This document shows positions 40,642 to 48,475 of a stretch of 64,000 nucleotides of DNA, in pieces (positions within the stretch are counted from its first letter, which is position 1; each line of letters starts with the position of its first letter). The notes below the pieces were generated by a model that made no database searches, had not been told where the DNA came from, and worked only from the letters and a program-made list of their open reading frames with translations. The stretch lies in contig OY969772.1 in NCBI GenBank assembly GCA_963702935.1, forward strand, positions 682,001 through 746,000, given 5' to 3'. The translations under genes and the position numbers were made by a program. The DNA is from DAOTWA01 sp963702935. GTDB taxonomy: Bacteria; Chloroflexota; Anaerolineae; Anaerolineales; Anaerolineaceae.

Positions 40642-40962
40642 ATGCCGTTCGGACTTCAACCCTGGCACCTGATCGCGGTCGCCATTGCGGCGCTGATCAT
40701 CTTCGGACCGGCTCGCCTGCCTGAGATAGGGCGGGGCATGGGCAGAATGCTCAACGAGTTCCGCAAGGGAACGCGCGAGATGACTGAAGGCTTCCGCGAA
40801 GAAGTTTCCACCACTCCCCCCGCCACCACGGAATCGCGGCCTACCCCACAGCCACCCACCCAGGCTGTGCCGCTCAAAGGGAACTTCTGCATTCAATGCG
40901 GCGCCTCGAACCCCGATGGCGCCAAGTTCTGCAACACCTGCGGCGCCAAGCTCCCCGAATAA
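40642..40962 (+). CDS. tatA: TatA-type twin-arginine translocase subunit fused to a zinc ribbon
   Basis: A 106-residue TatA homologue. Residues 1-25 form the short membrane helix (LQPWHLIAVAIAALIIFGPARLP, with FGPxRLPE hinge), then the amphipathic helix IGRGMGRMLNEFRKGTREMT. A Pro/Thr linker (about 55-80) leads to a double-CXXC zinc ribbon (CIQCGAS...FCNTCGAKL) that ordinary TatA lacks. It forms the oligomeric pore of the Tat pathway with TatC, encoded next. AGGAGGT precedes the ATG. What the ribbon binds is not known. Confidence 0.93.
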   Translation: MPFGLQPWHLIAVAIAALIIFGPARLPEIGRGMGRMLNEFRKGTREMTEGFREEVSTTPPATTESRPTPQPPTQAVPLKGNFCIQCGASNPDGAKFCNTCGAKLPE

Positions 40963-41053
40963 ACCCAGCCAATGAACTGGAAGAAGCTGCGCCGGCGGAG
41001 GCACCTCCGCCGGGCCGCTGCAATGTCCCTTTTCCACCTCCGGAGCGTTGGCT

Positions 41054-41785
41054 ATGCCTGATAAATCCATGACCCTCATCGAGCACCTGGAGGAGCTGCG
41101 CCGGCGCATCCTCATCTCGGCCGTGTCCATCCTGGTGATCGCCGCGGCGGCGTTTTTCCTCTCCGACCCCATCCTGAAGATCTTGCTGATGCCCTCGGGC
41201 GGCCTGCACCTGAACGCCTTCAGCATCATGGATGGCTTCATGATCAAGTGGCACATCGCCCTGTACACCGGCATCATCGTGGCCTTCCCCGTGTGGGGCT
41301 ACCACCTGTACCGCTACGTGAGTCCGGGGCTGCTGCCCAACGAACGCCACGCCATCTTCCCGGTGCTGCTGGGCGGGCTGGTGCTCTTCGTGATCGGCGC
41401 GATGTTCGGCTACTACCTGTTGTGGGGCATGATCCGCGTGCTGGTGGATCTCTTCCCTCAAGAGGTACAATACCTGCCCAACGCCGACGATTACATCAAC
41501 TTCGTGCTGTTCTTCCTGCTGGCGTGCGGGCTGGCCTTCCAGCTCCCCTCGGCGCTGACCATCCTGGTGCAGTTGCGCATCCTCTCCTCGAACGTGCTGC
41601 GCAAGCAGCGCAAGGTGGCCTATTTTGCGCTGTTCGTGTTCGCCGAGGTGATCACCCCCGTCTCAGACCCCATCGTGGCCCCTCTGACGGTGTTGGTGCC
41701 GTTGATCGTGCTCTACGAGCTTAGCATCTTCGTGGCGCGGCGCATCGAAGCGGGGCGCAAAGAGGCCAGCGAAGAAGCGGCCTGA
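41054..41785 (+). CDS. tatC: Sec-independent protein translocase TatC
   Basis: Receptor subunit of the Tat pathway, 243 residues with six membrane spans. It recognises twin-arginine signal peptides. The N-terminal signature MTLIEHLEELRRRI, the loop FPVWGYHLYRYVSPGLLPNE with the conserved FxxPGL-type segment, and the late EVITPVSDPIVAPLTVLVPL are diagnostic. I prefer ATG 41054 (GGAG about nine bases upstream) over TTG 41048. A GC hairpin (40991-41013) sits in the 91-base gap after tatA. Confidence 0.96.
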   Translation: MPDKSMTLIEHLEELRRRILISAVSILVIAAAAFFLSDPILKILLMPSGGLHLNAFSIMDGFMIKWHIALYTGIIVAFPVWGYHLYRYVSPGLLPNERHAIFPVLLGGLVLFVIGAMFGYYLLWGMIRVLVDLFPQEVQYLPNADDYINFVLFFLLACGLAFQLPSALTILVQLRILSSNVLRKQRKVAYFALFVFAEVITPVSDPIVAPLTVLVPLIVLYELSIFVARRIEAGRKEASEEAA

Positions 41786-41796
41786 AATTAAAAAAT

Positions 41797-41842
41797 GGAG
41801 GCGCGTCGGATTTTATAGGGGGTAAAATCCTGTGGCGCCTCC
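41797..41842 (+). terminator. large hairpin after tatC
   Basis: Two stacked stems: GGAGGCGC/GCGCCTCC outside and GGATTTTA/TAAAATCC inside. It is followed by CCTGGTTT, so termination may depend on the stem strength more than on T residues. Confidence 0.65.
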
Positions 41843-42237
41843 CTGGTTTAGCCAAGCAAACACAGACAGACTTAAACGAGTTTGCCCAAGAGGAATAAAT
41901 ACGATCTATTCCGACCGATACTCTTGTTAATAATCATCTACGTTTATCGGTTAGGGAAAAAACCTGTATCCCCCAGCCCTTGATGTCGATGACCGCACAA
42001 TTACAAGGTAGACCCCACTATACACCTTTTTCGCCCGGCGCGCAATAGGACAAAACGCTTAAATTTTATTCATGGCCGCTCTCGCCGGATAGTCGCAGGC
42101 GCAAAAAGTTCATCCCTGGGAATCGCCGTCGAATTCGAGGACGCGCGAGGATAATTCTGATATACTTGAGCCTTGGAGTTTCAATATCCAGGGTTGGTAA
42201 TTTCCGCGGAGACTTCCGAAGAATTTGAACAAGGACG
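41843..42237. other. intergenic region between tatC and sixA
   Basis: Nearly 400 bases, AT-richer than the surroundings, without an acceptable gene. A minus-strand stretch at about 41945-42000 reads VIDIKGWGIQVFSLTDKR then stop, perhaps the tail of a decayed gene. An extended -10 (TGATATACT, 42158-42166) lies upstream of sixA. I found no tRNA, tmRNA or SRP RNA. Confidence 0.4.
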
Positions 42238-42243
42238 GTGGAT

Positions 42244-42753
42244 ATGAAAACCCTATTGTTGATGCGTCACGCCAAAGCAGACAGCAAACATTCGCATGGG
42301 AAAGACCGTGAACGGCCGCTGAATAAACGCGGCAAGCGCAATGCGCCCCAGATGGCCAGCCTGATCAAAGATAAAGAGCTGATTCCGCAATTAATCCTTT
42401 CTTCTTCGGCAGAGCGCGCCAAGCAGACCGCCGAGATCGTTGCCGAGCAGGTCGGTTACCCGAACGAAGTGCGCCTGATGGACAAGCTGTACATGGCCGA
42501 GTGGGACACCTTGATCGACGTGCTGCGCAAGCTGGACGACGACCTGGAACGGGTCATGATCGTGGGCCACAACCCCGGGCTGGAGAGCCTGCTGCCCTTG
42601 CTCACCGGCCAGGTGATGGCCTTGCCCACCGCCGCCGTCGCCCACCTGGTGCTGCCCCTCGAGCGCTGGAAAGATCTGAACAAGAAGACCAAAGCCGAGC
42701 TGGTGGAGCTGTGGCGGCCCAAAGAGCTCGAAGAGCGTGAAGCGCACGATTAA
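42244..42753 (+). CDS. sixA: SixA-type phosphohistidine phosphatase (histidine phosphatase superfamily)
   Basis: A 169-residue histidine phosphatase. The catalytic RHG-type motif is LLLMRHAKAD (RHA), followed by RPLNKRGKRNAPQMA, the SSSAERAKQTAEIV segment, and the second catalytic histidine in VMIVGHNPGLESLL, all typical of SixA, which dephosphorylates histidine phosphotransfer proteins or PTS components. ATG 42244 is preferred to GTG 42238. The C-terminal extension KKTKAELVELWRPKELEE is charged. A hairpin near 42788-42818 follows. Confidence 0.9.
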   Translation: MKTLLLMRHAKADSKHSHGKDRERPLNKRGKRNAPQMASLIKDKELIPQLILSSSAERAKQTAEIVAEQVGYPNEVRLMDKLYMAEWDTLIDVLRKLDDDLERVMIVGHNPGLESLLPLLTGQVMALPTAAVAHLVLPLERWKDLNKKTKAELVELWRPKELEEREAHD

Positions 42754-42787
42754 CCCCCTCCCGGCAGCATGAGAGGCTCTCCAATCC

Positions 42788-42818
42788 ACGCCTTCCCGCG
42801 GGTGGCGGGCGTTTTCGT
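42788..42818 (+). terminator. probable terminator of sixA
   Basis: ACG..CCCGC pairs with GCGGG.CGT, followed by TTTTCGTTT. Confidence 0.55.
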
Positions 42819-42838
42819 TTCCCTATTCTCTTCTTTTC

Positions 42839-42847
42839 TGTTATAAT
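42839..42847 (+). promoter_or_regulatory. extended -10 promoter of moaA
   Basis: TG-T-TATAAT at 42839-42847, 38 bases before the moaA ATG; the -35 region (TTCCCT) is weak. No molybdenum-cofactor riboswitch is visible in the short leader. Confidence 0.55.
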
Positions 42848-42885
42848 TATTACAAATATTACCGTATTTATCTACTGGTATTTGA

Positions 42886-43866
42886 ATGGCTATCGACCGT
42901 TTTGGACGAAACATCCACTACTTGCGCATCAGTCTCACCGACCACTGCAACCTGCGCTGCGTTTACTGTATGCCGGAGGACATGACCTTCCGGCCCAACG
43001 CCGAGCTGATGCAGGACGACGAGATCCTGACGCTGTTGCGCCTGTTCACCCGGCTGGGCTTCGACAAGATCCGCCTGACGGGTGGCGAGCCCACCGTGCG
43101 GGCCCACGTGGTGGAGCTGGTGCGCGGTATGGCGCGCACGCCGGGGGTACGCTCGCTCTCCATGACCACCAACGGAGTGCTGCTGGGCAAGCTGGCGGGG
43201 CCGCTCAAAGAAGCCGGCTTGCAGCGGGTCAACGTCAGCCTGGATACCCTCGACGCCGAGAAATTCCACCGCCTGACGCGCTGGGGCTCCCTGGATAAAG
43301 TGTGGGAAGGCATCCAGGCGGCCGAGGAAGCCGGATTGACGCCCATCAAGCTGAACACCGTGGTGGTGCGGGGCTACAACGAGAGTGACGTGGTAGACCT
43401 GGCGCGCCTGACCTACGAGCACGATTGGCAGGTGCGTTTCATCGAAATGATGCCCTTCGCCGGGGTCACGGACGTCCAGCTTGGGCAGGTGGTCAAGGCC
43501 GCCGAGATTCAGGCGCGCATCGCCGCCGCGCTGGCCCCCCTGGAGCCGACGCGCGCCGGCGAGCTGGACGGCGAAGCGCGCACCTTCCGCCTGCCGGGGG
43601 CCGCCGGAGAGCTGGGCTTCATCTCTTCGGTGAGCATGGCCTTCTGCGCCACCTGCTCGCGGGCGCGTCTGACTGCCGACGGGCGTCTGCGCCTGTGCCT
43701 GCTGCGCGACAGAGAGCTGGACCTGCTGACTCCCCTGCGCGCCGGCGCGACCCTCGAGGATCTGCGCCACCTGATCCTGTCCAGCATCTGGGACAAGCCC
43801 TGGGGGCACGGCCTGTCTGAAGGGGAGTTCGCTACCAACCGGGTCATGAACGAAATCGGGGGATAA
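42886..43866 (+). CDS. moaA: GTP 3',8-cyclase MoaA
   Basis: Radical SAM enzyme that converts GTP to 3',8-cyclo-GTP, the first step of molybdopterin synthesis; 326 residues. The N-terminal 4Fe-4S triad is CNLRCVYC in LRISLTDHCNLRCVYCMPED. LTGGEPTVR, NVSLDTLD and FIEMMPF are family motifs, and the second cluster cysteines are CATC and the later LC (MAFCATCSRARLTADGRLRLCL). The C-terminus ends GG, as is needed for arginine-region activation in many MoaA proteins. No moaC, moaB or moaE is adjacent. Confidence 0.97.
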   Translation: MAIDRFGRNIHYLRISLTDHCNLRCVYCMPEDMTFRPNAELMQDDEILTLLRLFTRLGFDKIRLTGGEPTVRAHVVELVRGMARTPGVRSLSMTTNGVLLGKLAGPLKEAGLQRVNVSLDTLDAEKFHRLTRWGSLDKVWEGIQAAEEAGLTPIKLNTVVVRGYNESDVVDLARLTYEHDWQVRFIEMMPFAGVTDVQLGQVVKAAEIQARIAAALAPLEPTRAGELDGEARTFRLPGAAGELGFISSVSMAFCATCSRARLTADGRLRLCLLRDRELDLLTPLRAGATLEDLRHLILSSIWDKPWGHGLSEGEFATNRVMNEIGG

Positions 43867-43880
43867 GAGTTTTCAATCAG

Positions 43881-43930
43881 TTTACACCTGTGTAAATCCG
43901 ATTGACAAACCTCGCGGGAATCGGTAAGAT
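43881..43930 (+). promoter_or_regulatory. palindrome and promoter upstream of the secreted protein
   Basis: Perfect palindrome TTTACACCTGTGTAAA (43881-43896), five bases before TTGACA (43902-43907), 17-base spacer, TAAGAT (43925-43930). Soon after the start is a hairpin GGCGC/GCGCC (about 43943-43961) followed by CTTTTTA, which could act as an attenuator. Confidence 0.75.
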
Positions 43931-44079
43931 TTTTACAGAGAAGGCGCATCCTGGCGCGCCTGGCTTTTTAGTATTGCATCCCAGTATCCCGATCCCCTCC
44001 CCTAACGCAGCTTGCTCCCTTTTCGCAGACAGGATGAACAGGAGCCTCGGGGGAGGCAGCTCTCCCGGAGGTAGCTCCC

Positions 44080-45795
44080 ATGCCCATCTATTGGTTGAAG
44101 AAGCCCTTTTCCATCACGCTGACGTTCCTGGTGATCGCGGTTCTGCTCCTGCCGGCGTCTGGCGGGGCGAGCGCGCAAGCTCCGCAGCCGCCGGGGCCGG
44201 CAGCGGGCATCTTGCGCACCGGCCACCTTTCCAGCCAGGGGGGAGAGGAAGTCACGCTGGGAAGCCTGGAGAACGGGGCCACGCAGGCCCCCAGGCTGCT
44301 GCCGCTTTCCACGGCGCCGGTCGCGCCGGGAGAGCTCAGCGCCGCCACCAATAGCAACCCTCTCAGCCTGTTCCAGGTCAGCGACCTGGCCTGGGGCAGC
44401 AGCTACGTCAATTCACCGGTCTCGCCCAGCCACGCCACGGCCGGTATCACCACCCTGGCGACCTGGAATTCCTATTTTACGGTCTCTACGGATGACGGGC
44501 ACCATTGGGGTTCTTACCGCGACACCTCCAGCGCTTTTCCGGGCAGTTATGGGGGCTTCTCCGGCGAGCAGAGCGTCTATTACGACCCCACACACAACCT
44601 GACCTTTTGGTCCGTAGGCTACCTGCCCGAAAAGTCGTACCAAAACCCCGGCGATCTGAATTATTCCCTGGCGAACGGCGGCGGAATTCGCATCGTGTGG
44701 GCAGGCACAGACTCGTTGGCCTCGTATAACTTCTGCTACATCGACCCGATCCCTTCCGATAGCCTGGGGTTCACGCCCGATTCGGGCACGGTGGTTTATC
44801 TGGAGACCCCCAGGCTGGTGCGCAGCAACAACTATATCTACCTGATCATGGATGCCTTTTCCATCCAGCACGACCCCAGCAGCAGCACGGACGCGGACGA
44901 TGTCTGGACGCCTTTTGGCAGCGCGGTGATCCGCATCAACGCCGGCGCAATCGTATGGCCCCCGCCGGCAGGCAACTGCGGCAAACTGCAAACGGATTAC
45001 TTCATCACGGATAACACCCTCTTCGGCCTGGGAGGCGTGGCGCGCGGCTACGGCGATATGTACCTGGCCGGGCACGTGACCGGCGGCGCCAACGATACCC
45101 TGCGCGTGTACACCTGGCCGGAAACGTCCGCGCCGAATGGAATTACCTCAGCCGACGTGACCAACACGAGCTACGCCAACAGCGGCTACGCCTGTCCGCG
45201 GCAGGGCGGCTCGGCCGGGGACGCTTCCGATTGGTGCCCGGGAGGCGCCAAGACCCGCCACGACGACCGCATCTTCACCGGCTGGATCAAGCTCAACCTG
45301 GCCGACCAATCCAAGAACGAGCTGGATTTCCTGTGGGACGCGGCGCAGGACGGGAGCCACCCCTACCCGTACATCTTCGGAGTGCGGGTGAAGCAGACGG
45401 ATCCTTCGCAAAAATTAGGGGAGATCACTCTGTCCAGCGCCAGTTACGCCTACGCCTACCCCTCGGCGGCGGTCAACAACCGCGGCGACATCGGGCTGAC
45501 CTATCTATACGGGGGCGGCACAAAATACGAAAGCTGTGGGGTGGGTGTATTAGTGGATCCCTCCCAACCCTTCGAGCTGTTGATGCCCGCCACCCTGGCC
45601 GGAAACAGCGACCCGCCCGACGCCAATTCGGGGCGCTACACGGCCACGCGCATGAACCCCTACGGGGGCGGGTACACCTGGAGCGGCTCGTGCTACGCGC
45701 CCAAAGGCGGCGATAACCACGTGTATTACATCCAGTTCGGACACCAGAACGACTACCGCTCACCGTTCAACTACCTGCCACTGATAAGGAAGTAA
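44080..45795 (+). CDS. large secreted protein, sialidase-like region, unknown function
   Basis: A 571-residue exported protein. Residues 1-33 are a signal peptide ending GGASAQ. The body has a TVSTDDGHHWGSY segment like a BNR box and several Gly/Tyr-rich strands (GGFSGEQSVYYDPTHNLTFW), pointing to a beta-propeller. Six or more cysteines occur in the second half (YACPRQGG, DWCPGGAK, YESCGVG, SGSCYAP), perhaps disulfide-bonded. The C-terminus ends FNYLPLIRK, a short motif (YLPLIxK) often ending exported Anaerolineae proteins. I cannot name substrate or activity. GGAGGT precedes the ATG and a regulated-looking promoter precedes the gene. Confidence 0.8.
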   Translation: MPIYWLKKPFSITLTFLVIAVLLLPASGGASAQAPQPPGPAAGILRTGHLSSQGGEEVTLGSLENGATQAPRLLPLSTAPVAPGELSAATNSNPLSLFQVSDLAWGSSYVNSPVSPSHATAGITTLATWNSYFTVSTDDGHHWGSYRDTSSAFPGSYGGFSGEQSVYYDPTHNLTFWSVGYLPEKSYQNPGDLNYSLANGGGIRIVWAGTDSLASYNFCYIDPIPSDSLGFTPDSGTVVYLETPRLVRSNNYIYLIMDAFSIQHDPSSSTDADDVWTPFGSAVIRINAGAIVWPPPAGNCGKLQTDYFITDNTLFGLGGVARGYGDMYLAGHVTGGANDTLRVYTWPETSAPNGITSADVTNTSYANSGYACPRQGGSAGDASDWCPGGAKTRHDDRIFTGWIKLNLADQSKNELDFLWDAAQDGSHPYPYIFGVRVKQTDPSQKLGEITLSSASYAYAYPSAAVNNRGDIGLTYLYGGGTKYESCGVGVLVDPSQPFELLMPATLAGNSDPPDANSGRYTATRMNPYGGGYTWSGSCYAPKGGDNHVYYIQFGHQNDYRSPFNYLPLIRK

Positions 45796-45799
45796 GGAG

Positions 45800-45965
45800 A
45801 AAGGAAGGAGGAAGGAGGAAGGCGGAGGGATGAGGAGAACAGGCAATCAGGGAACAGGCGACCCGGTAATCAGGTTCCTGATCCCCGATTACCGGGTTGC
45901 CTGATTGCCTCCTCCCCTCATTGCCTTTTTGCCTTCCTCAGCCTTCATCCTTCCGCCTTCATCCT
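45800..45965. repeat. GATCAGG/CCTGATTGCC inverted-repeat block
   Basis: GGCAATCAGGGAACAGGCGACCCGGTAATCAGG and its near complement fold into one long stem (about 45850-45935; arms begin GGCAATCAGG and end CCTGATTGCC). It is flanked by purine-rich GAAGGAGGAAGG and pyrimidine-rich CCTTCATCC tracts that also pair. Confidence 0.85.
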
Positions 45966-45969
45966 TCCC

Positions 45970-46512
45970 ATGTCCTCCTACGAAATTTTCCCGCTCACTC
46001 CCCAAGACACCCCCTGGGTGAAGACCTTTATGCGCGCCCAGTGGGGCTCCGAGCGGGTGGCCGCGCACGGGGTGGTCTACTTGCCCCACGAGCTGCCCGG
46101 CTTTTACGCCGTGCAGGACGGCGAGCGCGTCGGGCTGCTCACTTACCACCTCGAGGGGGATGCGTGCGAGATCGTCACCCTGAACAGCCTGCGGGCGGGC
46201 CAGGGCATCGGCTCGGCGCTGATCCAGGCGGTGGGCGCGGCGGCGTGTAAAGCAGGCTGCGCGCGGTTGTGGCTGATCACCACCAACGACAATCTGCACG
46301 CCCTGGGCTTCTACCAGAAGCGCGGCTTCCGGCTGGCAGCGCTGCGCCCCGGCGCGGTAGACGCCGCCCGCCGCCTCAAGCCGGAGATCCCACTGGTGGG
46401 CGAGAATGGGATCGAGATACGGGACGAGATAGAGCTGGAAAAGGCGGAAGGCGGAAGGATGAGGGATGAGGAAGGCAAAAAGGCAATGAGGGAATCAGGC
46501 GATCAGGGATGA
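45970..46512 (+). CDS. GNAT-family N-acetyltransferase
   Basis: A 180-residue GNAT. The acetyl-CoA motif is SLRAGQGIGSALIQAV (R/QxxGxG/A), then LWLITTNDNLHALGFYQKRGFR, the family's strand-4/5 region. Substrate is not predictable. The last 25 residues (EKAEGGRMRDEEGKKAMRES) come from the adjoining GGAAGGATGAGG repeat, meaning the gene has read into a repeat and lost its original stop, or the repeat was inserted just before it. The start lies in the tail of another repeat block, with no visible ribosome site. Confidence 0.88.
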   Translation: MSSYEIFPLTPQDTPWVKTFMRAQWGSERVAAHGVVYLPHELPGFYAVQDGERVGLLTYHLEGDACEIVTLNSLRAGQGIGSALIQAVGAAACKAGCARLWLITTNDNLHALGFYQKRGFRLAALRPGAVDAARRLKPEIPLVGENGIEIRDEIELEKAEGGRMRDEEGKKAMRESGDQG

Positions 46513-46685
46513 GGCAATCAGGGATGAGGCAATCGGGCAATTAGGGATGAGGCAATTAGGGATGAGGCAATCAGGCAACCAGGTAATCAGGGATCAGGGA
46601 TCAGGAACCTGATTACCTGGTCGCCTGCTCCCTGTTCTCTTGTTCTCCTCATCCTTCCGCCTTCCGCCTTCATCCTTTCCTATAG
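46437..46685. repeat. GATGAGGCAATCAGG tandem and inverted repeat block
   Basis: Many GGGATGAGGCAATCAGG-type units (46495-46600) and a pyrimidine-rich complementary arm (46600-46680). It overlaps the 3' ends of both convergent genes: GNAT on the left and PEBP on the right. Confidence 0.88.
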
Positions 46686-47134
46686 GTCCCCATGCACTCG
46701 GCTTCGGCCAGGACGTGGCCATGTATGGAGCGGCGCAGCTCTTCGGCGGTCAGGCCGGGCGGCAGGTCGGGAGCGAGATCGAGGGCATACAGGCGGAAGA
46801 AGTAGCGGTGGGTCTTGCCGAGCGGGGGACAGGGGCCGTCGTAACCGTTGCGCCGGAAGCTGTTGACGCCCTGGGCGCCGATGTGCGGCAGGCGGGGAGT
46901 CTTGGGCTGGCTGCCGGGCAGGTCGCTCAGCTCAGGGGAGAGGTCATACAACACCCAGTGGGTAAAGACGCCAAAGGGCGCGTCGGGGTCCTCGCCGACC
47001 AGCGCCAGGCTGAGCGCACCCTCGGGCAAACCGCTCCAGCGCAGGGCAGGAGAGCGGTTCTCGCCTTCGCAGGTGTGCTGGCGGGGGATGGTCTCCCCCG
47101 TGGCAAAGGCCGGGCTGGAAATCTGGAAGCTCAT
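46670..47134 (-). CDS. YbhB/YbcL-type PEBP (Raf kinase inhibitor-like) protein
   Basis: A 154-residue phosphatidylethanolamine-binding protein family member. DPDAPFGVFTHWVLYDL and GPCPPLGKTHRYFFRLYALD are the two signature ligand-site segments. The bacterial role is unknown, perhaps small-molecule or phosphoryl-ligand binding. The last residues (GTYRKG) touch the adjoining repeat block. It starts from ATG 47134 with GGAGGGAACGCC upstream. Confidence 0.93.
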   Translation of the reverse strand: MSFQISSPAFATGETIPRQHTCEGENRSPALRWSGLPEGALSLALVGEDPDAPFGVFTHWVLYDLSPELSDLPGSQPKTPRLPHIGAQGVNSFRRNGYDGPCPPLGKTHRYFFRLYALDLAPDLPPGLTAEELRRSIHGHVLAEAECMGTYRKG

Positions 47135-47197
47135 GGCGTTCCCTCCGGTTAAATTATACTGCTTTAGGGAATAATTCTCTTCTGGACTTTCGCCAAT

Positions 47198-47494
47198 TTA
47201 AGCCGAGGCGATATTTGCACCACAGAGCCACAGAGAGCACAGAGTTTCATAATTCCACACTTTATCCGTCAAATCAAGCAATTCACGAAACAAAGGGATT
47301 ATTTCTTCGTTGGTTATTTCGGGGCCAATAACTTCCGACTGAGATTTAATAGATTCAATCATCCCGGGTACATACTTGTACAGGTATTTTAGCCATTGTC
47401 GAATTCCGAGATAAGCGACACCCTCACCCCCAGCCCTTCTTTCGCCCGGTGTGCGCTCAGAATCCCCCCACCCCCCCTTACGAAGGGGGGCCAA
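47198..47494 (-). CDS. short ORF of AT-rich sequence, unrecognised, possibly a gene remnant
   Basis: A 98-codon frame. Its central part (about residues 30-85: RQWLKYLYKYVPGMIESIKS, then TNEEIIPLFRELLDLTDKVW) looks like helical protein and is markedly AT-richer than neighbours. However, its first 28 codons lie in a CCCCCCTT-type repeat and its last ones in a CACCACAGAG arm, so neither end is natural. I think it is a decayed fragment trapped between repeats. I do not recognise the family. Confidence 0.35.
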   Translation of the reverse strand: MAPLRKGGWGDSERTPGERRAGGEGVAYLGIRQWLKYLYKYVPGMIESIKSQSEVIGPEITNEEIIPLFRELLDLTDKVWNYETLCSLWLCGANIASA

Positions 47495-47503
47495 GGCAGG
47501 AGA

Positions 47504-48328
47504 TTAGAACAGAAGCCACACACCTACGGCGGTGAGGGCCCCAAACAGGGCGCAGGCGGCGTTGACCCAATCATTATCCAGCCAGGGCCAGCCGCGCGCC
47601 AGGCGGGTGGGCGCGCCGCAGGTATGCAGGGGATGGCGCTCGGTCTGCTTGCCGCAGGCAGGGCAGGCGTAGATGGCCTGGACGGTGGCGCCCAGGAAGG
47701 AATCGAACAAGGCGCCCAGCAGCCCGCAGACGGTCACGGCCAGCAACACGCGCCAGGAAGAAGCGCCGGCCAGGGGCGCCGCCAGCGCGCCGATCAGGAA
47801 AGCCCCCGCCAGGGCCGCCAGCGTGCCGTCCAGGGTGATTCCGCCCGAGGTGCCCGGCTCCACAGGGCGCCCGGAGGTGATCAGGCGCGGGGCGCGGCGG
47901 CTGAGCACGCCCAGCTCGGTGGCCCAGGTGTCCGCGTTGACGGCGGCCAGGCTGGCGGCAAAGGCCACCCAGGTCCAGGTCGCCCCGGAAGAGAAAGCCA
48001 GCCTGAGCAGGGAATCCAAGAGCACGAAGCCGGCGGCTACGCCCCCGTTGGCCAGCACCTGTCCGGCGTCACGCCGCGATCCCTTGGAGAACTTCTCGGC
48101 CAGGCCGGACTTGCGCCGCCCGAAGAGGCGCGAAAGGGCGCTGGAGGTGAGAAAAAAGGCCAGCAGCAGCACGGCCCAGCGCAGCCCACCCAGGCCGAAG
48201 ATGAGCGCGCCCTCCACGGCCGCCGCCAGCGCGCCGCTGCGATCGAGCGCCCGCGCGCGATAGGCGGCCCAGGCAACCAGCAGGCCCAGGAGGACGCCGA
48301 GCAGGAGTTGGAGGGGATTCAAAGGCAT
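47504..48328 (-). CDS. DUF92/TMEM19-family membrane protein
   Basis: A 274-residue membrane protein with six or seven spans. AFFLTSSALSRLFGRRK, RDAGQVLANGGVAAGFVLLD (part: GQVLANGGVAA), NADTWATELGVLSRRAPRLI and GTSGGITLDGTLAALAGA are the DUF92 family motifs. Some relatives (VTE6-type) phosphorylate phytyl phosphate in plants, but the bacterial role is unproven. A CPACG...HTCG pair in the late loop may bind metal. I start at ATG 48328 (MPLNPLQLLLG); the longer frame is repeat DNA. The 5' end directly abuts a GATGAAGG repeat, so there is no good ribosome site. Confidence 0.88.
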   Translation of the reverse strand: MPLNPLQLLLGVLLGLLVAWAAYRARALDRSGALAAAVEGALIFGLGGLRWAVLLLAFFLTSSALSRLFGRRKSGLAEKFSKGSRRDAGQVLANGGVAAGFVLLDSLLRLAFSSGATWTWVAFAASLAAVNADTWATELGVLSRRAPRLITSGRPVEPGTSGGITLDGTLAALAGAFLIGALAAPLAGASSWRVLLAVTVCGLLGALFDSFLGATVQAIYACPACGKQTERHPLHTCGAPTRLARGWPWLDNDWVNAACALFGALTAVGVWLLF

Positions 48329-48334
48329 AGGGAA

Positions 48335-48475
48335 AGGATGAAGGCAGAAGGATGAAGGATGAAGAGCGATGAGGCGATCAGAGATCAGGCGATTAGGGAA
48401 CAGGCGATCAGGCAACGAGGTCCCTGATCCCTCATTGCCTGGTTACCTGATTGCCTGATCGCCTCATCCCTCATT
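48335..48475. repeat. GATCAGGCGATTAGG inverted-repeat block
   Basis: AGGCGATCAGAGATCAGGCG... pairs with ...CGCCTCATCCC and CCTGATTGCCTGATCGCC. It belongs to the same family as 45800 and 46437. It separates DUF92 from the PH-domain gene, whose stop is at its edge. Confidence 0.85.

Noticed and set aside
41843..42237. Structural RNA (6S, SRP, tmRNA) in the long gap after tatC
   Set aside because: None of the conserved segments of these RNAs could be found.
42848..42885. Molybdenum cofactor riboswitch before moaA
   Set aside because: The leader is under 40 bases and cannot hold the aptamer.
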